Part shown: piece by piece, positions 44,374 to 53,318 of the stretch
Position numbering within the stretch: the first letter of the stretch is position 1
Layout: every line of letters begins with the position of its first letter
Source of the DNA: Opitutales bacterium UBA2995
Lineage (GTDB): Bacteria > Verrucomicrobiota > Verrucomicrobiia > Opitutales > UBA2995
Direction: 5' to 3'
Assembly (NCBI GenBank): GCA_002346535.1
Contig: DDZZ01000056.1
Location: 1 to 59,899 of the forward strand
Length of the DNA stretch: 59,899 bases
Position numbers and translations under genes: made by a program
The notes under the pieces: model-generated
Database searches by the model: none
The model's input: only the letters and a program-made list of their open reading frames with translations
Told to the model about the DNA's origin: nothing

Positions 44374-44718
44374 TTAAGACTTTGTTAAATTTAAAAGAAA
44401 TTTTCCAAGGTATTGTGAGATGCTCAAAAATGGAAATGGAAAATAAAACCGATATCGAATTCTGTTAAAACTGCAACGCAGTTGATGTGCATCGACGACT
44501 ACATCAACACTAGGTTTCTTAATGATGTCGCATCCGATATTATAATAGAAGATTTTATGAAATAAGTCTTTTCGAGCATTCCCAGACCATTCCCGGGATC
44601 CGATTTCAATATTAATCCCAAGTTCACTAGCTAACAACACCTTGTATAAGAATTTTACAGTAAGTTGATGAGTTAGGTTATATTCTAAGGTGTTAGTCTG
44701 AGATTGAACCAGGAACAT
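44374..44718 (-). pseudogene. Remnant of a SAM-dependent methyltransferase
   Basis: A 114-residue open stretch whose middle part, ELGINIEIGSREWSGNARKD, then FYYNIGCDIIKKPSVDVVVD and AHQL, matches the SAM-binding start of type 11 methyltransferases (V-L-E-I-G-S-R ... Y-x-G-x-D-I ... G-x-x-V-D-V-V-x-D-A-H). It breaks off there into unrelated sequence, and the rest of the fold is missing. The surrounding DNA is AT-rich and may have been acquired by transfer. Confidence 0.5.
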
Positions 44719-44963
44719 TACTAAAAAACTGATAATTTTGTCTATTTACGCGATTTGAATACTCAAAAAGCTTCGTTTACACAGGTAATAAAAAAAATGA
44801 AATCAGAAAAACCGCACAATATATATTATGTCTAATATTCCGTAAGGATGGAAATTAGGTTTACGAAATATGATAATCATAAATCCCCTTCCTACCGCTT
44901 TGTTGAATATTGTCTATTGATAAAACATTTTGATGCTGGAATTTCATTAAACGTTTAAACATT

Positions 44964-46508
44964 TTGAGCCCAAAACCTTTTTATAATTGGCTTTCGGAGC
45001 GAGGGTCGGGAGTCCTGCTTCATCCAACCAGTTTCCCTGGAGAACAGGGAATTGGAACACTGGACCATTCTGCAAAGCATTTTATCGAATTTCTGTTAAG
45101 ATGTAAAATGTCCTACTGGCAAGTATGCCCTCTTGGACCTACCGGTTTTGGAGACTCTCCATATCAAACATTTTCCGCTTTTGCCGGAAATCCCTACCTG
45201 ATAGACCTGAAACAGCTTGTAGTTTTGGAGTTACTGAAATCCGAGGACATGGATCCATTTCTGTTTATGCCAGGTACACGTTGCGATTATGGCCTTCTCT
45301 ACGAACAAAAGTGGTCCACCCTCTCCAAGGCATATTCCAATTTTTCAGGAAATCCAAAAGAATGGCTTGAATTGAGGGAGGAATACAAATCCTTTAAAAA
45401 AGAACAGAGACGTTGGCTTGATACTTTTGCTTTGTTCATGTCACTCAAACAGCAATTCGAAGGCCGAAGCTGGTTAGAATGGCCCAAACCATTCCGGACC
45501 TATAAGGCAATTCAAACCAAGGATCTCGATCCAACTGTCATCAACCGCATTGAATCCCATAAGTTTTTTCAGTTTCTGTTTTTCAAGCAATGGTCATCCC
45601 TAAAGTTATATGCGAACGATCTTGGAATCCAAATTATAGGGGATATCTCGATTTTCGTGGCCTTGGATAGTGCGGATGTCTGGTCCCATCCGGAATACTT
45701 TCAGCTCGATACGAAAAGTTTTAAACCAAAAGCCTTAGCCGGTTGTCCTCCGGATTATTTTTCGATGAATGGTCAGCTCTGGGGCAACCCTCTTTATAAT
45801 TGGAAAAATATGAAAAAGGATTCTTATGCTTGGTGGATAGACCGGTTTAAGTCTTCTTTTCAGTTCTACGATATCGTTCGCATCGATCATTTTCGTGGTT
45901 TTGAGTCTTATTGGTCTGTTCAGGCCGATGCGGAAACCGCAACCGAAGGTAAATGGGTAAAAGGACCTGGTCTCCCCTTTTTCAAGGCTATCCAAAAGGC
46001 ATTGCCCAATGCAAAGATCATAGCAGAGGATTTGGGCCACATTACTCCCGAGGTTACTCAATTGCTAAAAGACACAGGACTACCCGGCATGGCGGTGCTG
46101 CAATTTGCTTTTGGTGGTGGAAGCGGTAATTTTTACCTTCCTCATAATTTACAATCCAACTCTGTAATTTACTCAGGTACCCATGATAATGATACGACAA
46201 TTGGATGGTATCATTCCGAATCGGAAGCCATTCAAGATCACGTTAGGACTTACCTTAGCGTTTCGGGTGATAGCATAGGCTGGGATTTTATTCGAACTGC
46301 TTATAAGTCAGTTTGCCGGTTGGCGATTTTTCCGCTGCAGGATTTAATGACCCTGGATAGCCCTGGGCGAATGAACAACCCGGGCAATGCCCTCGGCAAT
46401 TGGCAATGGAGGTATCAGACATGGCAATTGGAAGCGCTGACCAACGAAAGCGCTGACTACCTGGCCAGCCTGGGAGAATTATTTGGGCGTGTGCCGGATA
46501 AATCCTAG
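44964..46508 (+). CDS. malQ: 4-alpha-glucanotransferase (amylomaltase)
   Basis: 514 residues of GH77, starting at TTG 44964. The N-terminal signature GSGVLLHPTSFPGEQGIGTL is present. The catalytic nucleophile lies in FYDIVRIDHFRGFESYWSVQ (Asp), the acid/base in AKIIAEDLGHITPE, and GTHDNDTTIGW carries the third acid. It transfers alpha-1,4-glucan segments in maltodextrin or glycogen turnover. The start codon lies close after the AT-rich gap; no alternative ATG precedes the conserved start. No other glycogen gene is adjacent. Confidence 0.94.
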   Translation: MSPKPFYNWLSERGSGVLLHPTSFPGEQGIGTLDHSAKHFIEFLLRCKMSYWQVCPLGPTGFGDSPYQTFSAFAGNPYLIDLKQLVVLELLKSEDMDPFLFMPGTRCDYGLLYEQKWSTLSKAYSNFSGNPKEWLELREEYKSFKKEQRRWLDTFALFMSLKQQFEGRSWLEWPKPFRTYKAIQTKDLDPTVINRIESHKFFQFLFFKQWSSLKLYANDLGIQIIGDISIFVALDSADVWSHPEYFQLDTKSFKPKALAGCPPDYFSMNGQLWGNPLYNWKNMKKDSYAWWIDRFKSSFQFYDIVRIDHFRGFESYWSVQADAETATEGKWVKGPGLPFFKAIQKALPNAKIIAEDLGHITPEVTQLLKDTGLPGMAVLQFAFGGGSGNFYLPHNLQSNSVIYSGTHDNDTTIGWYHSESEAIQDHVRTYLSVSGDSIGWDFIRTAYKSVCRLAIFPLQDLMTLDSPGRMNNPGNALGNWQWRYQTWQLEALTNESADYLASLGELFGRVPDKS

Positions 46509-46526
46509 TAGGAACTTTTCAATTAC

Positions 46527-46617
46527 GGATCACGCAGAATACGCGAATGGATTAACCGCAGAGATCGTCGAAATGTTTTCACATATTTACTCCGCGTCCT
46601 TATCGAACTCTGCGGTT
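46527..46617. repeat. Inverted intergenic repeat with AACCGCAGAG arms
   Basis: AACCGCAGAG (46554-46563) and CTCTGCGGTT (46608-46617) are perfect reverse complements with 44 bases between, preceded by CACGCAGAATACGCGAA and containing TCCGCGTCC. This resembles the AACCGCAGAG...ACGCGGAG class of intergenic repeats that I recall from several phyla. It lies between convergent malQ and the oleB-like gene. Confidence 0.5.
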
Positions 46618-46621
46618 CAAA

Positions 46622-47491
46622 TTAACTTTCTTCCAAAAATCTTACCATTTCGGGAATCAGGGTATCTTTTTCATCTTCCAGCACATAATGACCTGCCTTG
46701 GGATAACTCAGAACTTTGGCATCGGGAAAGAACTCTTTCCATTTTTCGAGAAAGGCTTGGTTAAAACAAAAGTCCTTCAATCCCCATCCTATCAAAATGT
46801 CTTTCGATAGAAGCTGTGGGAGAAATTTTTCAATTTCAGCCAATTCTCCAAAGCTATCTTGGGTTGGTTTTGTGGGAATATCCTGGACGAATCTCAAAAT
46901 GCCCACCCGGTTTGCCCAATTGTTGTAAGGAAAAATAAATCCATCCCTCACGTCTTCACTCATTGGTTTTTCGACAGCCATAGTCAATGCCGGGACTGCA
47001 AACCCATTGAACCCACGCACAATCAAGTTTCCAATAATCGGAATGCGACATGCGGCTATCCTCTTAGGTATGCGATCCATATTAAAAGCAGCTGTATTTA
47101 ATATGACCATTTTACCAATTTTATTGGGAATGCGCCTGGCCACGCCCATTCCAATTGCGCCGCCCCAGTCGTGAACGATCAAATCAAAGTCGTCGAGACC
47201 AAGTTTATCGACCCAGTCCAGAACATTCTCAATATGATACTTAAGCGAGTAAGTATATTGTTGAGGCTTGTCCGAAAGGCCACATCCAATATGATCAATT
47301 GCCAAACACCTGAACCCTTTGCTAAGCGCTTTGACAACATTACGATAATAAAACGACCAAGTCGGATTTCCGTGGAGCATAATGACCGCCCGACCCTCCC
47401 CTTCGTCAACGTAATGAAGTTTGTATGAATCGAAGTTTTGCCAATGGGAATTGAATGGATACTCCGCCTGGATTTGAAGTGGGATTTTCAC
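46622..47491 (-). CDS. oleB: OleB-like alpha/beta hydrolase (beta-lactone decarboxylase family)
   Basis: 289 residues, similar to haloalkane dehalogenases and especially to OleB. The oxyanion motif is MLHGNPTWSFYYRNVV, the nucleophile D108 in IVHDWGGAIG, and the catalytic histidine in KAGHYVLEDE near 268. OleB-typical pieces DHIGCGLSDKP, VILNTAAFNMDRIPKR and WANRVGILRFVQDIP are present. In the olefin pathway OleB removes CO2 from a beta-lactone to give a cis-olefin. It begins one base after the oleA-like gene. A dehalogenase-type activity is an alternative, but the pairing favours OleB. Confidence 0.85.
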   Translation of the reverse strand: MKIPLQIQAEYPFNSHWQNFDSYKLHYVDEGEGRAVIMLHGNPTWSFYYRNVVKALSKGFRCLAIDHIGCGLSDKPQQYTYSLKYHIENVLDWVDKLGLDDFDLIVHDWGGAIGMGVARRIPNKIGKMVILNTAAFNMDRIPKRIAACRIPIIGNLIVRGFNGFAVPALTMAVEKPMSEDVRDGFIFPYNNWANRVGILRFVQDIPTKPTQDSFGELAEIEKFLPQLLSKDILIGWGLKDFCFNQAFLEKWKEFFPDAKVLSYPKAGHYVLEDEKDTLIPEMVRFLEES

Positions 47492-47492
47492 A

Positions 47493-48524
47493 TTAATACT
47501 GGACAGCCATCATCAGGCAACTGAGACCACTGCCGATTCCCAACAAAGCAACTTGGTCCCCTTGCCTTATGACCCCCGCCTCCACAGCTTTGGCCAATGT
47601 CAACGGACAAGAAACCGATCCTACATTTCCCCATTGAGGATAGGTTGAGAAATCTTTATCGAAATCCAAATTAAGAGATTCAAAAAGGCCTCTTCGATGA
47701 GCAGATCCAACCTGATGGCAGATAAAGCGGTTTATAGATTCGGCCTGCCAGCCACTTTCTTCAAGAAATGCCTCCCATGTTGTACCTGCCAATTGGATAC
47801 CCGCTTTTAAAAGCTCCTCCGAATCCGTGAGCATTTGCAATTCGCCCTGCCCTCCTGAACCGCCTTCACATAGCAGGTTGCTAGCAGAATCCGTCCGAAC
47901 AGTCCCGCTCAATACCATGGGTTTTCTGGGTGCTAATTCCGCTTTGCAAAGAACCGCTGCTACTCCCCCACCACCGATTGTCAGGTTTGCAAAGTAGGGT
48001 TTAACTGATTTGCGCGTTTGCTCCGGTAGCTTTAGTTGTTCCAACGTCCAATTCATCAATGACTTACCGTTTTCTCCAGAACAGATCAAGGCTCGTTCAA
48101 TTTGACCTGAATCAATCAAACTTCCCACCAAGGTGATAGCATTTAAAAACCCCAGGCAGGCATTGGACAAATCCCAAATCTGTGCCTTTTCTGGCAACCC
48201 GAGTAATCCATGCACGTAGGAGGCGGTAGATGGTTCCATTCGGTCACGGCAAACAGCAGCATGTACCACTAGGTCGATTTCGTCTTTGGTAAATTGACTT
48301 TTTTCCAGTGCTTTACGTCCAGCACTGGCACTAATTGTCGAAGGCAAAGCATCAACCCGATAAAATTTTCGCTCTTTAATTCCGGTCATCAACTTCAACC
48401 GACCCTTTGGAAGGTGTAAGCGATCATACATCTCACTTAATTCATCCTCGATGGCATCCGAGCTTAAGATATCGGGTGGCGTATCATAAGCCAGGCTCTC
48501 AATAGCTACGTGACTAAATCTCAT
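47493..48524 (-). CDS. oleA: OleA-like thiolase (Claisen condensation of acyl chains)
   Basis: 343 residues. Compared with remembered Xanthomonas OleA, the key residues align with equal spacing: E97 in RDRMEPSTASYVHG (the OleA glutamate base) and C123 in LSNACLGF, then H270 in RFICHQVG and N300 in QWGNVGSVSCP. The end GDQVALLGIGSGLSCLMM also matches. OleA condenses two acyl thioesters head-to-head to a beta-keto acid. KAS III (FabH) is the alternative, but the glutamate and EPSTAS segment favour OleA. It shares a tight transcript with the FabI-like (5-base gap) and OleB-like (1 base) genes. Confidence 0.85.
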   Translation of the reverse strand: MRFSHVAIESLAYDTPPDILSSDAIEDELSEMYDRLHLPKGRLKLMTGIKERKFYRVDALPSTISASAGRKALEKSQFTKDEIDLVVHAAVCRDRMEPSTASYVHGLLGLPEKAQIWDLSNACLGFLNAITLVGSLIDSGQIERALICSGENGKSLMNWTLEQLKLPEQTRKSVKPYFANLTIGGGGVAAVLCKAELAPRKPMVLSGTVRTDSASNLLCEGGSGGQGELQMLTDSEELLKAGIQLAGTTWEAFLEESGWQAESINRFICHQVGSAHRRGLFESLNLDFDKDFSTYPQWGNVGSVSCPLTLAKAVEAGVIRQGDQVALLGIGSGLSCLMMAVQY

Positions 48525-48529
48525 TGCAA

Positions 48530-49345
48530 TTAATTGTCCTTATTGTCGGGTCGCATTGCCAATCGAATGACATCCTTGTCGAAGTAATTACAATCCATAC
48601 CCGCATCGACCTTGATAGATCCGCCGTTAATCCCGCTGGATCGAGGACTCAGTAAAAACACTCCCACGTTGGCAACTTCCTGGGTTTGCACCGCTTTGCC
48701 CCGGAATGTGATTATTTCCGAAAACAGATAACTTTCCAGGTATCCAGGAATTCCAGCCGAGGCGCTTGTTTTCAAAAGACTTGGATTCACTGTGTTGAAG
48801 CGAATATTGGTATCCTTGCTAAAAGACTTGGCTAGGTATCGCATGGTGCCGTCTAGAGCAGCCTTAATAGGTGACATGTAGCCATAATTCTCAGCGGTTA
48901 TCTGGTGGGAGGAAATACCTATTGCCAGGATTGAAGCATCATCGGAAAGGCGACTTTTAAAGACATTAACGATCTCCACAATGCTGAAGCACGAAATTTG
49001 GGTAGCCTGAAGAAAATCCTCACGATTTGTCTCATGAAAGGGTTTTAGCCCCTCGCTGTAATTTGCGAAAGCGATGGAGTGAACGATTCCATGAATTTCT
49101 GGATAGTCCGCAGTTACCTGTTTTGCCAAAGTTTCTATCTGTTCTTTGCTTTCAACGTCGCAAATGTAAAGCGGCTTTCCTTCTAAGAGACGAGCGACGC
49201 TTTCTTTACGCTCTTCCGACCGGACGCTGTAGAGCACCTTCGCTCCTGCTTCTTCCAAGGTCCGAGCGATATGATAGGCGACGCTTTTTCTATTTGCCAC
49301 ACCCATGACGAGAATCACCCGGTTTTTCAATTGTAAAAAGCTCAT
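48530..49345 (-). CDS. FabI-like SDR enoyl reductase (atypical active site)
   Basis: 271 residues of the FabI-type SDR subfamily: the NAD-binding start is VMGVANRKSVAYHIARTLEE, VHSIAFANYSEG matches the FabI strand, and Y154-x6-K161 (ENYGYMSPIKAAL) is the enoyl-reductase spacing. In my recall-based alignment the position of E. coli Tyr146 is isoleucine 144. That may mean altered substrate or non-enoyl chemistry. The C-terminus SPRSSGINGGSIKVDAGMD is FabI-like. It lies between a FabZ-like dehydratase and OleA, with 4- and 5-base gaps, so it should reduce or modify chains on the cluster ACP. Housekeeping FabI would be elsewhere. Confidence 0.82.
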   Translation of the reverse strand: MSFLQLKNRVILVMGVANRKSVAYHIARTLEEAGAKVLYSVRSEERKESVARLLEGKPLYICDVESKEQIETLAKQVTADYPEIHGIVHSIAFANYSEGLKPFHETNREDFLQATQISCFSIVEIVNVFKSRLSDDASILAIGISSHQITAENYGYMSPIKAALDGTMRYLAKSFSKDTNIRFNTVNPSLLKTSASAGIPGYLESYLFSEIITFRGKAVQTQEVANVGVFLLSPRSSGINGGSIKVDAGMDCNYFDKDVIRLAMRPDNKDN

Positions 49346-49349
49346 AGAT

Positions 49350-49802
49350 TTATTGATCCGCTTGTTCTTCCGTTTTCAATGCCAATGTGTATTCGATATT
49401 CAATGACCGTTTATCGCCATTTTTAGCTACACCCCTGCACATAAAAAACATGCCTACTTTTTCTTTTATGGAAACATCAATAGTCAGTACGTTTCCAGGT
49501 TTTACTATCTCGCGAAAACGGGCGTTGAGAATGCGTCCCAAAACAGGGGTAACCTTTTTTTTGTTATAGTCCTTTGAATATTTCTCGAGAAGAAATACGG
49601 CGGCACTTTGAAACACAGCTTCGCAAATAATTACTCCTGGCATTATCGGATTTCCCGGGTAGTGACCGGCAAAAAAATCTAGATCTTCACGAACCGTAAA
49701 TTGTGTGGTCGCTCCGTCGTCCCGCATTTCCAAAACTTTATCCACAAACAAAAATGGCGGACGGTGTGGAATTGCCCTCAATACTGTGTCACTTGTATCC
49801 AT
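49350..49802 (-). CDS. FabZ-type 3-hydroxyacyl-ACP dehydratase
   Basis: 150 residues with the hot-dog fold. The substrate strand AIPHRPPFLFVDKV and the active-site H47 (AGHYPGNPIMPGV) and E61 (IICEAVF) are intact. It removes water from 3-hydroxyacyl-ACP to give trans-2-enoyl-ACP. It abuts the CrtI-like gene (no gap) and precedes the FabI-like gene by 4 bases. Being inside the specialised cluster, with lpxA and lpxC absent nearby, it is probably a dedicated copy. No FabG-type ketoreductase is in the window; the cluster would need to borrow one. Confidence 0.88.
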   Translation of the reverse strand: MDTSDTVLRAIPHRPPFLFVDKVLEMRDDGATTQFTVREDLDFFAGHYPGNPIMPGVIICEAVFQSAAVFLLEKYSKDYNKKKVTPVLGRILNARFREIVKPGNVLTIDVSIKEKVGMFFMCRGVAKNGDKRSLNIEYTLALKTEEQADQ

Positions 49803-51275
49803 TTACACGGAGGCCGACTTCAATTTACCTGAGTTGAGGCGGTAAAGATACTTATCCATTTTGTTGGCCGTAATGATACCGTAGTTGACTGCGCCTAACC
49901 AGCCTGACATGATGATGCCAACTGACCCGGCATGATGGAGCCCCGCGATTTGATCGGGTAAAGCCATCGAAACCGGCAAACCTTCAAATTTTGTGCCGAA
50001 ACTGGTTCCCGATGGATGCCTAGTATAGTCCTCAATAGTCTTGGGAGTGGCAGCTTCCAGATGGCTGATTTTTTGCCGTATATCCGGAATAAACTTTTCC
50101 AATGCTGTTACCGATTCGTCGATCAATCGCTGTTTGTGCTGTTGGTACTCTGTTTCAGTCAGGCCCTCCCAATCGCTGTATTTTCCGTTTATTGAGGTTA
50201 CAATGGTGGTCCTTCGGAGTTCGGGTCGTAAATCCGGATAATAAATTGAAAAGGTTCGGCTGGTTGTATGGAAATCCACAAGCTCATCGCTGCTGAATTC
50301 TTTGGATTCCGAATAGAAAAGCAAATCGCCGATATCGGGAATTGATTCACCGGGTTTTAGGCCTATATAAGCCTGGCACGAACTACTGTTATTTCTCACG
50401 GGTTGAACAGATTGGATAAATTCAGGAGAAAAATTTTCTTCTCCTATAAGGCCTTTGATGGTCCCGATGACATTAGCATTGGATAAAACCGCTTTAGTTT
50501 TTATGAATTTTGGTGATTCGCTTTTCCGGGACCGTGCAAATAAACCTGTCACGCGTTTTTCACTGCCTTCCCCTTCCACTTGTATTTTTTCTACCAATAC
50601 ATTCTTACGTAGTTCGACACCGTTTTTTTCCATCTCATCAACCATCATTCCAATGAGTACATCGGTGCCACATTTGAAGGTGTAGACACCTTTGCTCATG
50701 AAGTTTGAAAATACGATACCGTAAGTTATGGCTGGGTCTTCGAGGGTTGAGCCATTGGCATAAGTAATCGGCTCCATCAACAAACGGTGTACATCCTTTC
50801 GACCTGGAAAGAAGGCTTCAAAAAGCTCACCGGTAGTCTGGTCATTCTTGTCAAAGAAATCCATGCCTCTCAGGTGATCGTAAAATCCCTCAACATTCTC
50901 CAGCTTGAGATCAAACACATTTACGAGCTTGTCGGTAAAATCCGCGCGGTTGAATGGGGTCCAGAAATCGAATTGTGGATTTACAAACCTCACATTTCTG
51001 AGTTGTACGATCAGATCCGCGATTTCCCGAGTCCAGTACTTGCGACAGGATTTTTTCATTCCTATGGGAAACCCATGGAGAGAAATATCAAAGATGTGTC
51101 TGCCAGGTCGTTTAAACCACGTGGCGAGACCACCGTATTGGTAGTGGTGCTCCAGCAGCAAAACTTTGTGGCCGTTTTTAGCCAGGTAGTTGGCGCCGGA
51201 CAATCCTCCAAGCCCACTTCCAATTACAATAGCATCATAATCATCTGAGATGCCCCCTAACCAGTCTTTAGCCAT
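49803..51275 (-). CDS. CrtI-like FAD-dependent oxidoreductase (1)
   Basis: 490 residues of the phytoene-desaturase / carotenoid-isomerase / retinol-saturase superfamily. The dinucleotide motif is IGSGLGGLSGANYLAKNGHK (G19-x-G21-x-x-G24), then VLLLEHHYQYGGLATW. The FAD-closing C-terminal motif is AGLHHAGSVGIIMSGWLGAV. Such enzymes desaturate, saturate or isomerise long polyene or acyl chains. Its position between the second CrtI-like gene and FabZ in a fatty-acid cluster suggests an ACP- or chain-bound lipid as substrate rather than a carotenoid; no crtB or crtE is present. The upstream gap of 340 bases may hold its own promoter. Confidence 0.85.
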   Translation of the reverse strand: MAKDWLGGISDDYDAIVIGSGLGGLSGANYLAKNGHKVLLLEHHYQYGGLATWFKRPGRHIFDISLHGFPIGMKKSCRKYWTREIADLIVQLRNVRFVNPQFDFWTPFNRADFTDKLVNVFDLKLENVEGFYDHLRGMDFFDKNDQTTGELFEAFFPGRKDVHRLLMEPITYANGSTLEDPAITYGIVFSNFMSKGVYTFKCGTDVLIGMMVDEMEKNGVELRKNVLVEKIQVEGEGSEKRVTGLFARSRKSESPKFIKTKAVLSNANVIGTIKGLIGEENFSPEFIQSVQPVRNNSSSCQAYIGLKPGESIPDIGDLLFYSESKEFSSDELVDFHTTSRTFSIYYPDLRPELRRTTIVTSINGKYSDWEGLTETEYQQHKQRLIDESVTALEKFIPDIRQKISHLEAATPKTIEDYTRHPSGTSFGTKFEGLPVSMALPDQIAGLHHAGSVGIIMSGWLGAVNYGIITANKMDKYLYRLNSGKLKSASV

Positions 51276-51615
51276 ATTTGCGCTGAATCATTAAAGAAAA
51301 CCCTTAGGCATAAGGATAAAGGACGAGAATCGTCAACAATTGTAAGGAAAAACCATGAGTTATTCGATAAGATAACCACCGATAACATTGATTTATACTT
51401 ATACGAATGGCTTCATGTAATGGTAAAATATCAGCGTCATCGGTGTGGTTAGTGGTTTAATTCTTCTTTACTCAATCTTCCTTCTGGAAATCGCCCTCAG
51501 ATAGTTTAACCAAATGCTGCTAACAAAAGTTATTCTGTGGATAATATCGCCTCGTCAGTCTTCGCTTTCAGCTTCGTGTCGACACAGTAAAGAGCCACTT
51601 CTACACAAACCTACC
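51276..51615. repeat. Gap between the two CrtI-like genes with an inverted repeat
   Basis: 340 bases without a gene. AACCACCGATAACATTGAT (51374-51392) faces ATCAGCGTCATCGGTGTGGTT's first 20 bases and final T (51430-51450), an imperfect inverted repeat of the AACCACCGAT-type intergenic family, akin to those near 320-411 and 46.5 kb. The element may split the cluster into two transcripts or simply be an insertion between them. Confidence 0.4.
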
Positions 51616-53049
51616 TCAATCCCTCAGTACATACCTATTTGCGATAGTGATTCCGCTTAGCATAGCACCGATAATTCCCAAAAATCCTTGATCCGTCCCA
51701 CAAATGTAGAGGTTTTCCAAATGAGTCTTACCTGCTTTAGTCTTCAGAGGTGAACCATAAACAGCACCATCCAATCGCCCGGTGAATTTTTTCACGGTTT
51801 TAGGTGTAAACATATCTGTTGCAATGGTACGCTTCTGGATCTCTGAAAACGAATAAACCGGAAGAAATTTGCATGCTGATTCGCCGATGCAATCGAACCA
51901 TTGATTTTTTTCGGATTGGTAGGAGTCATCATCCAAAGAATTCCATTTCTCGAAATTAGCCTGGGCAGTAAAACGGACAAAGCCTTCATCAAGCTGCCGA
52001 CCATCTGAATAAAGATAATTATTCGGCATACAGATAACACCTGATTTTGCATCCACAAGATTTTTAGGCCGGGCAAAAGTGAAACGCTCTGAATCATTGA
52101 AGAATATAATGGTGTCTTCGATGCCAAGTTCCAATGGTTGGCAATTCAAAACATTAATAGTCTCGGTAAAACTGAGGCGGCCAATATTTTCGTCCGGCTC
52201 CTCAAATTTAATATCTGCACAAAGTTTGAGCGTTTCGGGCCATCCGGCACAGGACAGAACAATATCGGCACTGATCGTTCGTCCATTTTCCAATTCGAGC
52301 GATTCGACCCGGCTGGAATCCACATGAATTTTTTTGACACCCAGCTTCATGCAGTGCTCCGCTCCTGACTTCTTAAGCTTTTTCCTCACCGTACGCAGCA
52401 TCGTGCGAATTCCTTCAAATGGCCGCGCAAACCCTTCGAAAAATAACGATTTGAAGAGAATGACGAATTGCCCAAATTCCATGTCATTTTCACGGGCATT
52501 CCCGTAAAACATTAATGGACAGAACAGCATATCTACCAAGGTAGGGTTACTCAGGCATTGGGCTACAATTTCGCGTGCTGAAACATCCGGATAATCGAAT
52601 TCTTTATCGTTCCACTCGTAAATGCGCAAAAGCAATTTTTGAAACCCATCTGCCTGATCGGGAAACTCACGGTCGATTTCAGATTCCAGGAATTGAAAAT
52701 TGTTTCCGAATTTCAGGTTGATTCCAGGAAAGGCAATTTTAGAAAATCTTTGAGGATTTAGATCAAGTTCATCTCTTGAAATTCTAAGCTGCCTTAAAAT
52801 TTTCACAATTGGTGTGCCTTTGGTACCTGCCTCAACATAATTAGTCAATGCATGCAGACCAACATCGTACTTACGTCCGGCGATACTGTAGAAACTGTTA
52901 AGCCCACCAATAACGTTATGCCGCTCAAGTAGACAAACTTCTTTACCAAAATGAGCTAGCCGGATGGCGGCCGCCATTCCAGACATTCCTGCGCCAATGA
53001 TGGCCACATCATAGTGGTCTTTTTGTGGTTTATTAAAGTTGAAGTTCAA
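51616..53049 (-). CDS. CrtI-like FAD-dependent oxidoreductase (2)
   Basis: 477 residues, the same superfamily as its neighbour but only distantly alike. The dinucleotide motif is IIGAGMSGMAAAIRLAHFGK (G19-x-G21-x-x-G24), then VCLLERHNVIGGLNSFY and a C-terminal LYICGTDQGFLGIIGAMLSG. Substrate-side segments (KILRQLRISRDELDLNPQRF) are unlike carotenoid desaturases. Two CrtI-like enzymes next to ACP, ketosynthase and FabZ genes recall the candidate ladderane-lipid gene sets of anammox Planctomycetes. Function is inferred; desaturation or reduction of an acyl chain is likeliest. A 269-base gap separates it from the ACP gene upstream. Confidence 0.85.
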   Translation of the reverse strand: MNFNFNKPQKDHYDVAIIGAGMSGMAAAIRLAHFGKEVCLLERHNVIGGLNSFYSIAGRKYDVGLHALTNYVEAGTKGTPIVKILRQLRISRDELDLNPQRFSKIAFPGINLKFGNNFQFLESEIDREFPDQADGFQKLLLRIYEWNDKEFDYPDVSAREIVAQCLSNPTLVDMLFCPLMFYGNARENDMEFGQFVILFKSLFFEGFARPFEGIRTMLRTVRKKLKKSGAEHCMKLGVKKIHVDSSRVESLELENGRTISADIVLSCAGWPETLKLCADIKFEEPDENIGRLSFTETINVLNCQPLELGIEDTIIFFNDSERFTFARPKNLVDAKSGVICMPNNYLYSDGRQLDEGFVRFTAQANFEKWNSLDDDSYQSEKNQWFDCIGESACKFLPVYSFSEIQKRTIATDMFTPKTVKKFTGRLDGAVYGSPLKTKAGKTHLENLYICGTDQGFLGIIGAMLSGITIANRYVLRD

Positions 53050-53318
53050 CGAGACAAATTTATCTTTTATTGATACTTTGGCGAGAATCGAAAATGAAGC
53101 AAGGGAAGGACCTTAAGCTACTTCTTGGCAATTGCCCTAGAGCAGCTGCTTAAGAGACGCGACGAACTTCATTTAGGGCTCATCCTTAAAGGACTGGAAG
53201 CTTTTTTATCTTAGAGCGTTCCTTCTGCTAAAGCCTTTATAAGGATTCGTGCTGAAGAAGTGCTTCCCTGATTCTCCCAAATAAAGCCAGCCAATTTGAC
53301 AAGAAAATTTAAATGGCT

